DNA of 39,920 nucleotides from Azolla pinnata (taxonomy: Eukaryota > Streptophyta > Polypodiopsida > Salviniales > Salviniaceae). Numbering within the stretch: the stretch's first letter is position 1; each line of letters opens with the position of its first letter. Shown here one piece after another: positions 32,518 through 39,920 of this stretch. The notes below the pieces were generated by a model. That model saw only the letters and a list, made by a program, of their open reading frames with translations, was not told the origin of the DNA and did no database searches. A program made the position numbers and the translations under genes. The stretch spans positions 2,257-42,176 of the forward strand of contig JBBBWG010026912.1 of assembly GCA_037176905.1 (NCBI GenBank). Direction: 5' to 3'.

Positions 32518-35500
32518 TCAAGTTGCCTCTTTCCTGAAAATAAACGGATTGAGATTAATGTGTAGTGATACATAGCATAGCGTCTTACTAGAGGGCAGGA
32601 AAGACTTACATTTTGCTTCTTACAAGATCTAAGGAGAGACTTACGTCTTGTTTGCAGAGAAGATCTCACACTCGTGCTTCACTTTCGCAAGCTCCTGTTC
32701 CAATTGTGCAACAGTCACATCAAGTTGCAGTTTAGTCTACAAAAGAGCATACCTTCATTCACTATCAAGTACAAGGATTTGATCCAAAGTGAGATTCACA
32801 TGAAAACCACTCAATCCATGGCTCCAATTTCACATTACCCATTTGATTGTTCTTTCTGAAGATTTGGTTTAGCAGTTTATATAGACAAAGAAAGCACGTG
32901 CTGCTCTGTTTTAGCCATGCAACAGCTCCTTCTTAGAGAAAGCTCCACAAGGTTAGAAAGATGCCAGCGCAGATATTAATATTCCTTCTCCACCTTATTG
33001 AATTCTCAGTTAATGCTAAAATTAACTTTCTACCATCTCTTGCATCAAAAACCTTTGCTGGGAAATAGCTTCAGTTCTCTAATCTCATAAGATTCAGAAT
33101 TCTTGCATCCAATGTATTCACTAGAAAGCACAGTGAAGTAGTTAATAATGCAACCCTAAAACTATTCTTGGTATACAAGCCTAGACCATGGTTACAATCA
33201 TCAGGAATTACATAATTGTTCGAATATCCAGATCCAGTCATCATGAACGATGATAAAGAAATTTAGATTGTAAACATCTCAACGGTATTGACTGTAGTGA
33301 ATAATATACCTTCTGTAGGGATTTAATGTTCAATTCAAGTGCTGCAATGGTTTTGGATTTCTCTTCCAATGCATCTTTGGCCTGGTAAAAACAATTATTA
33401 TTGGTTCTAATTGTCAAGGTGAGCTCATTTTTTAAATTGAAAAAAAAAATACAGTGCTATGAATAAAGGAAGCCTAATATATACTTGTATATATCATGAT
33501 AAACCTCCCCCTCTCTCTCTCTCTCTTTCAAGTTTTGCAAGGCATTTCATAAAGCTTCGGAGGCTATCAATCACTTTCCCCAAAATCATCTTATTTGAAG
33601 TTGCCAACTAGAGGAAAGGCTAATGTAATTCGAACATAGCTTCAACCTCATTTTTGGTGCTAGAGGGGGGGTTGGAACAACCTTATCTAAGATAAAAGTA
33701 TAAGGCTCCAATAATGAGATAGAAACATATGTCCACGATAATAATATAATTTCTTGCAAGGCCTAGTGGTCTTCACATAACTTAAAACATGTATATAACT
33801 TAATAGTCATATATGATCCTCTACTTAAAACATTTTAAGCAATATTAATCTGCCAACTTCATGTAGGCTTGAGATGAAACAAATTGTCAAAAAGCTTGGC
33901 CTATGTCTCTTTGGGTTGCGATAGAGAACCCTTAATAATGAGACGATTTGACAATTCTCAATGTTCAATATCATCTAAAACAAGGATTACATCCTCTGTT
34001 TGCAAAGAATAAAGAGTACGTTGTGGAAGAATGGATTGAATATTTAAACAAACTCTTGCACAGACAAACGAATCATCTTCTTGACAATTGATAAAGCAAG
34101 GGAGATACTACTCCTAACATTTGGTTTGTTCATTCGTTGAGATCAAATGGCATAACTGAGTTTTCAAAATGCCCATAACAAGTATGAAACGCAGTATTCC
34201 ACTTATCACTTGGACAAATCCAAGTTATATACACAATTGAAGGTCATCCAAAATACATGGGATCAAGGGTAGAGTATATCAGTTATACACACAATGAAGG
34301 TCATCCAAAATACATGGCATCAAAGGTGACGCATATCTATTTCACAGAGTTACCTTAGTCAATCTTTGATAATCAGCAGTCAAGCAAAGCAAAGCAAATC
34401 ATCCTTCTTCTTGACAAAGAATATTGGCATGCCAACTGGGATCCAAAACGTCAAAATGAATCCAATAATTAGCTAGGTTTTCATCAATATATCCAGGAGG
34501 TGCCTTGAGCTCTGGCCCCCATAACAGCTCTTTCCCTAGTTCAAGTCCATAGAACAACCATATGGTTGATGCTATATGTTTTTCAAAGACGTTTGCAAAC
34601 TCTTCCTGTTTGAAGATGCTTTTAATGCATTTTGGCCTTTTGCTTTCTCAAAGACGTTAGCAAACTTTTATACTTTATTGGTATAAGGGCTTTCAGCCTT
34701 TGGGTGTTGGAGGATGATGTTACCAATATCGCAAATACAAATGTTTCCTCTTTCTAACCTTTGGAGTCTTTGGCAAGAGACTATTGAGATTTGAGGGGGC
34801 CTCAAATGCAGATTGGTCGTAATAGGAAAGTCTATTATGAAATTTGTTGAGGATTCCTTGATTACATGATTTCCCTCATCAATATCTGGATAATGGAGCT
34901 CAACCAACGAAGACCAAAGAAGGAAAAAATGCTCAAGTCTATTGAAAATGTTGAGGGAAACCACACATGCTCCATCCCCATGTTGCAAGTTCCCTGATTC
35001 CGGGTTGAAGTGTAATTGTGTTTGTAAAGACTTCATTTTCCTAACGCCTTATTCATAATTCATTAGCTTTGCTCTTGAATTCTTTCCCTCTACTCTAAAT
35101 TGAAAAATCATGAAATCGGGAAAAGAATAGGAAAAACGTGCGCATATGCTTTAGAGGGAACCCAATGTGGAAAAATAGATGGTTGTTTGATTCATGTTCC
35201 TGAAAGCATCAAATGGAACCAAAGGAAACTATGCTTTTCGAGAAGAATCAAGAAAAGAAAAAAGAAACCATTCCTATAAAGAATCGAAGGATACAAGAAG
35301 AAACCTAAGGAAATGGAGCCTTCTTTCATTAGGATCTCTGATATAAAAAAAGTGGCAGGCACTTCTTTTATGATCCTAGACAGGTAAAAACCAAACTACG
35401 CCTTTCCAAAATCCAAAGAAATCAAGAGGAAAGCCTGACTTTCAAGAATCATTCTAACATCTGAGTATGATCCAAGATCACAGGAATGCAAGAAAGATAT

Positions 35501-36028
35501 GGCTTTCTTCATATGATCAGAGTACCTCGCCTTGCCTCGATGATGAAAAGCACCGATGCATTACGGAGAGTGAAGGAAGGAAGGACATGCCTGTTTCATA
35601 TCCGAATCGTACTTATTCCTCCAATCAGCAGCTTCATTGAGAGCTTCCTCGTACGATCTCTCCAGCTGCGCCCTGAGAAACGGGGCTCATTCAAGCCATG
35701 GACAAACCAGAGAAAGAGCTAACTCGACAGACCAAAGAACGCGCAACCCGCTGAATCCATGGATGAAGCGAAGAAGGAACTAGCATGCGATTTCCATGGA
35801 TGAAGGGACGGGTGCACCAATCCGGGGAATCCATGGACGGATGATGACAGATCGGAGCTCCATGGATTGAGGAACCGGATCGCAAGAACTTACTTACGCG
35901 TTGCTCTGGGCGTCTCTGAGGGCGGAGTGGAAGGTCCATGTGCGCTGGAAGAGGAAAAGGCCGAGGACGAGGATGAGGAAGAAGGCGCAGAGCGTGCAGA
36001 GGCCAAGGCGGGATCTCTTGCCGGCCAT
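32518..36028 (-). CDS. Small signal-anchor coiled-coil protein, uncharacterised
   Basis: Exons in coding order are 36028-35898, 35672-35591, 33381-33310, 32736-32645 and 32533-32518 (TGA); phases agree and give 130 aa. Residues 1-8 are basic (MAGKRSRL), 9-27 form one hydrophobic span (LCTLCAFFLILVLGLFLF) and the rest is a charged coiled coil: AQLERSYEEALNEAADW, AKDALEEKSKTIAALELN, TKLQLDVTVAQLEQELAKVK. A type II membrane anchor with a cytosolic or lumenal coil is likely; partner and location are unknown. The exon 2 donor reads CAG/GCATGT, so intron 2 (2.2 kb) would be a GC-AG intron. If the last intron is retained, translation ends after AACAAGACG TAA, nearly the same protein. The last 16-base coding exon is the weakest part. 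I do not recognise the family. Confidence 0.68.
33505..33532. repeat. (CT)n microsatellite
   Basis: CCCCCTCTCTCTCTCTCTC, a simple dinucleotide tract inside intron 2 of the coiled-coil gene (GA repeat on the coding strand). Confidence 0.9.
33973..35036 (-). mobile_element. Decayed Ty3/gypsy retrotransposon fragment in intron 2 of the coiled-coil gene
   Basis: On the minus strand, broken frames in the expected pol order are visible. From the 5' side: a possible protease-end segment (ISIVSCQRLQRL, 34750-34800); EEFANVFEKHIAS (about 34550-34600); the reverse transcriptase start MPIFFVKKKDDLL (about 34395-34440); KVT, NRY.SPLM.CILDDLH (about 34290-34365); and TAFHTCYGHFENSVMPFDL (about 34135-34200), which matches the gypsy TAFRTRYGHFEF.VMPFGL block. 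About 100 bases on, IHSSTTYSLFFANRGCNPCF (33975-34040) matches the integrase block HSSTG.SPFFANYGYHPRF. RNase H and most of integrase are missing, so there is a large internal deletion. Stops and frameshifts are frequent and no LTRs were found. Family identity is by remembered motif. Confidence 0.75.
34223..34337. repeat. 58-bp tandem duplication inside the gypsy fragment
   Basis: Two copies start AGTTATA at 34223 and 34281 and share GAAGGTCATCCAAAATACAT. They duplicate the reverse transcriptase segment encoding CILDDL on the minus strand, so the duplication arose after the element had decayed or during its decay. Confidence 0.88.
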
Positions 36029-36133
36029 GGCGCAGCGAGGCAAGGTCGTATTCCACGCAGGAGACTGTGCCCTTCTTCTTTCTGCATAAGAAGACAAAGA
36101 AAACACAAAATGAAAAGAATTACGATGTTGTTG

Positions 36134-37860
36134 AAGATGATGATGGAATTTAGGGTTTGGGTTTTGGATTTTGGGTTTTAGGGTTTTAGGGTTTTAGGGT
36201 TTTGGGTTTTAGGGTTTTGGGTTTTAGGGTTTAGGGTTTTAGGGTTTAGGGTTTAGGGTTTTTGGGTTTTTGGGTTTAGGGTTTTTGGGTTTTTGGGTTT
36301 TGGGTTTTAGGGTTTTGGGTTTTAGGGTTTTGGGTTTTTGGGTTTTGGGTTTTTGGGTTTTGGGTTTTTGGGTTTTAGGGTTTTGGGTTTTAGGGTTGTA
36401 GGATTTTGGGTTTTGGGGTTTTAAGATTTTTGGGTTTTGGCTTTAGGTTTTATGGATTAGGGTTTAGCACTTAGATAATAATTAAAACGTTCACAAAGAC
36501 AAATGAAGATGATGATGGGGTTTAGGGTTTAGGGTTTAGGGTTTAGGGTTTAGGGTTTCAGGTTTAGGGTTTAGGGGTTAGGGCTTAGCACTTAGATAGG
36601 AATTAAGACGTTCGCAAAGATAGATTAAGATGATGATGGGATTTAGGGTTTAGGGTTTAGGGTTTAGCGGTTTTAGGGTTTTGGGTTTTGGGTTGTGGGC
36701 TTAGGGTTTAGAACTTACATAAGAATTAAGACGTTGACAAGACAGATAAAGTTGATGATGGGATTCAGGGTTGCGGGTTTTAGGATTTGGGGCTTAGGGA
36801 TTAGCACTTACATACTTTTGCCAAAAAGAGAAAACACAAAGAAAAGAAGTAAGACTTTCATAAAGACAGATGAAGATGAGGATGGGATTTAGGGTTTTGG
36901 AGTTTTGGGTTTAGGGTTTTGGGGTTTAGGGTTTAGGGTTTCGGGCTTAGGTTACATACTTCCGCCATAAAGAAAAAACAAAAAGAAAAGAAGTAAGATG
37001 TTCACAAAGACATATGAAGATGATAATGGATTTAGAGCTTTTAGGGTTTTAAGGTTTTGGGTTTAGGGTTTCGGGCTTAGGTTATATACTTTTGCCATAA
37101 AGAAAAAATAGAAAGAAAAGAAGCAAGACATTCATAAGGACAAATGAAGATGAGGATGGGATTTAGGGTTTTAGGGTTTAGGGTTTAGGGTTTAGCACTT
37201 ACACACTTCCGCCATTAAGGAAAAACTAAAGGAAAATAAGTAAGACGTTCTCAAAGACAGATAAAGATGATGATGGGATTTAGGGTTTTAGGGTTTTAAT
37301 GTTTTGGAGTTAGGGTTTCGGGATTAGGTTACATACTTTTGCCATAAAGAAAAAAACAAAATGAAAAGAAGTAAGACATTCACAAGGACAAATGAAGCTG
37401 AGGATGGGATTCAGGGATTTAGGGTTCAAGGTTTAGCACTTACATACTTCCGCCATAAACGAAAAACAAAAGAATCTGTTCACAAAGACAGATGAAGATG
37501 AGGATGGGATTTAGGGTTTTAGGGTTTTTAGGGTTTGGGTTTAGGGTTTCGAGCTTAGGGTTTAGCACTTACATGCTCTCGTCTTCTGTTCGTTTCACTC
37601 TAGTAGTTAAATGAAGACGATGATGGTGTTTTTTTAGGGTCCATTGCTCAGGGGTTTGAGGATCTAGGGTACTCTAGGGTTTCGAGTTTAGGGTTTCAGG
37701 CTTAGGGTCTTGAACTTGCATACTTCCATGGCTGATCAAACTCTCGTCTTCTGTCAAGAAACGGAAACGAAAGAAAGATAAAAGAAACCTTGGGTTTAAG
37801 CTTTATGCTTGGGATTTAGGGTTTAAGGTTTAGGGTTAGGGTTATGTTTAACCTTACATA
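36134..37860. repeat. Interstitial telomere-like array with higher-order unit
   Basis: The array is dominated by TTTAGGG and variants (TTTTAGGG, TTTTGGG, TTTTTGGG), first as an almost pure 330-bp block (36150-36475). It then continues as about ten units in which a TTTAGGG run of 15-90 bp alternates with a non-telomeric spacer containing CTTAGCACTTACATACTT, CCGCCATAAAGAAAAAAC, AGAAGTAAGACGTTCACAAA and GATGATGATGGGATTT. The GATGATGGG anchor occurs near 36515, 36635, 36757, 36881, 37025, 37155, 37271, 37402, 37502 and 37618, spacing 100-144 bp. It decays after 37560. The plant telomere repeat is TTTAGGG, but heavy variation and position next to a gene argue for an interstitial rather than terminal array. 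Confidence 0.88.
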
Positions 37861-39920
37861 TGTCCAGGGCTGATTAAACTTTTGTAGTTATGAGCAAGAT
37901 ATCCTTCACAAAACTGCAATTGATAATTATCCTTCACATATTCCGAATTTGGGTCACAGAGCAAGATTTTAGAGTAATCTTAAGCCTTGCAACACGAAGC
38001 TAGGAGGTTTGATGAGTTTTAATGGAGGATGATTTGGGTTGCAGCAAGATAGAAGCACCACATTAGGATCTTAATCTTTGGAAGCTAGGGTTTTAATCTG
38101 GGACAAGAGTCGGTTAAAACTATAGAATTTCTCGACATAGATAAAAGATTACATAGCTACAAAACCTCGAAAGAAACGTCACCCCTGCAATCTAATTTCC
38201 ATTGAAAGCCTTGCATGGATCACCCTTTAGAATTACAAATGACTACAATCCGCATGCATATATGGATTGGAATTCATAGGTATACTGCAGCTCCAATCAC
38301 TCGTGGACAGACAGAGAGATCAGAGACTTATAATCGATCTTGATGATGATCAGCCGGACCAGGGAGCCATACACTATTGAAGCTTGTATAAGTGTCACTG
38401 CTGATCTGCAAGCTATAGCGCCTCGACATTTCTTCTCGATTCCTCAACTTCCTCATGTCTCCTACCTCCCTTTACGCCGCTAAAGTTTGCTCCTTGTTGC
38501 TGATAGGAAATGCTACTATATATGATTGAAAGAAAGAAAGAAAGAAAGAAAGAAATATCAGTGTCCTCTAAGACCGAAATTGGCCCATGAGACAAAAGAT
38601 ACAACAATGAGATGTGTACCCAATCATCCAAAAGTACAAAAAATTAAGACTGAGAACAAGCAAGAGACACAAGATTTAATGATAAAAAGCTACTCGGAAA
38701 AACAACACTTTGGGTGCTTAATCACACCAACCATCTCCAAGCAAAGGATTGAAGACGTCGAAATCGAAAATACTCTGATACCACAAAAATATTACCTTGA
38801 ATTATACCTCGGGAAGTTGACAGGTACTCGGAAACTCTAGTGCTGATGGGGAACGATCAATTGTTGCGAATAACTTGGCTTTGTACATATCCGATGATCG
38901 TCGATCGCCCCCCTTTTTTTTTCTCTTTTGCTCTAAACATCCTCTTCTGCATTGAAGAATCGCAATGTACAGAACAATCTTGCAGCATGATCGGGCGCTG
39001 CAGGCCCACAATATTATACGAAGATTGCAAGGCGCAGTTACAGGCCCACAAGACAAGACAATTAAGATTGCTGCAGCTGCCAGCTTTGATGATCAATCGG
39101 ATCGCTACGTGTATATATACACATATATATGTATTCATATCATCGATGAATGATCGATCGACTGAGGACGACATGATCCATCTGTCGATGCCATTGATGA
39201 TCAGCTGCAGCTAGACAAGGATCAGGCTGCCTTTTTTGTAATGATGCAGCATAGATCGTCCCTGATCCTTCAATACATATATATGTAATAAGTTGCACTG
39301 ATCATTCCGTTCGATCCATTGGATTCTGATCTTATTGATGATTGGCGCTGTGCGATTCAATCCAATGGGAATTCCTCGACCGGAATTTAGGAGATGGTTC
39401 TGCGCGAATATAATATCGCCCATTCAAGAAGAAGATCAAGAAGAAAAAAGAGAGCTGTCAGCTTTAATACTTGCTTCCAATTAACTGTTTCGTTGTCGCG
39501 GGAATTCTGCGCCATTACCGATCGAATGTCCACATGCTGATGATCTGCAATGGAGGACCAGGTGCATTAATTACAACCGAGGGCCCGACTCATTTCTGTA
39601 CCGATCGTTTGTGATGATAGCTGATCCATTGCTGCTTTGCTTGCTAGCTTAATTCAGAAAAAGGGGTATATATCGATTCGACGATCAGAAGGAATGATTC
39701 AGATGCAATATTGCATTGCAATTACACGTGACTGATCGAGTGGATGCAGAATGCGCTACGCGTGCTGCCCTACAACATCTATATAATTAGATTAATTGGA
39801 GATCAGTACTGCACTAGATCAATGACGACGACGGCGACAATTCTGACGATGCTGACGACGGCGACGACAATGATGATGATGATGATTATTGATGATGGCG
39901 ATGGCGATGGCGACGATGAC
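37861..39920. other. Intergenic region to window end, no gene seen
   Basis: No coding exon, RNA gene or intact transposon was recognised. It contains a (GAAA)n tract at 38527-38553, many GATCGATC/ATCGATGA palindromic steps from 39100 on, AT microsatellites near 39110-39130 and 39275-39290, and (GAC/GAT)n trinucleotide repeats at 39825-39920. A CTCTGATACCAC near 38774 with ACACAAGATTTAATG near 38668 is weakly reminiscent of retroelement ends. Confidence 0.6.
39825..39920. repeat. (GACGAC/GATGAT)n trinucleotide tract at window end
   Basis: GACGACGACGGCGACAA, then GACGATGCTGACGACGGCG, (GATGAT)n and GATGGCGATGGCGATGGCGA run to the end of the window. It may be simple sequence or the edge of an Asp-rich or Met-Ala-repeat coding exon cut by the window; the context is too short to decide. 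Confidence 0.7.

Noticed and set aside
35691-36181. Several overlapping open frames on both strands at the coiled-coil gene start
   Set aside because: Only the minus frame starting at 36028 gives a basic start plus a clean hydrophobic anchor and splices in phase to downstream coiled-coil exons; the others are GC-rich shadows.
36150-37560. True chromosome end
   Set aside because: The TTTAGGG copies are heavily mutated, interrupted by a regular spacer and flanked by non-telomeric DNA on both sides, so this is an interstitial array.

Overview
This is nuclear DNA from a land plant. Its genes have many short GT-AG introns, several encode plant-type proteins (SnRK1 alpha kinase, FACKEL-type sterol C14-reductase, plastid-type histidinol dehydrogenase), teloboxes (AAACCCTA) occur near a promoter, and there is a large block of Arabidopsis-type telomeric repeat (TTTAGGG). 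Introns are short to medium (most 80-1,000 bp), which fits a flowering plant. I cannot place the lineage from sequence alone. All exon joins below were built by hand from splice consensus, reading frame and remembered family motifs. No alignment or transcript data were used.

Layout from left to right. (1) 447-1664 (+): the 3' end of a Plus-3/GYF domain gene related to the NERD / CCCH zinc-finger 19/44 family. Its 5' exons lie outside the window and it stops right after the GYF domain. (2) 4878-9465 (+): histidinol dehydrogenase, 14 exons, 481 aa, all expected catalytic and zinc residues present. (3) 10597-13467 (-): ERV1-type FAD-linked sulfhydryl oxidase, 7 exons, 355 aa, with an unusually long acidic N-terminus. 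(4) 13468-17555: a 4.1 kb divergent intergenic region carrying a GATCGATC-rich minisatellite and the pyrimidine/purine-rich leader of the next gene. (5) 17556-20876 (+): SnRK1 alpha catalytic subunit (KIN10 type), 10 exons, 513 aa. (6) 22708-25427 (+): a predicted plastid-targeted six-span membrane protein of unknown function, 6 exons, 345 aa, preceded by teloboxes. (7) 26080-30029 (-): sterol C14-reductase (FACKEL), 13 exons, 382 aa, convergent with the previous gene. (8) 32518-36028 (-): a small uncharacterised protein with one membrane anchor and a coiled coil, 5 exons, 130 aa. One of its introns appears to be GC-AG and holds a decayed Ty3/gypsy retroelement. (9) 36134-37860: degenerate interstitial telomeric repeat organised in a roughly 100-140 bp higher-order unit. 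(10) 37860-39920: no gene seen.

The genes do not form a functional cluster. They cover histidine synthesis, oxidative folding in mitochondria, energy signalling, sterol synthesis and probable RNA silencing, as expected of ordinary gene-rich plant euchromatin. The less ordinary content lies between and inside the genes: many young and old tandem duplications, a foldback structure in a FACKEL intron, a gypsy fossil in an intron, and a telomere-like array just upstream of a gene start. I found no convincing tRNA, rRNA, CRISPR array or defence system.
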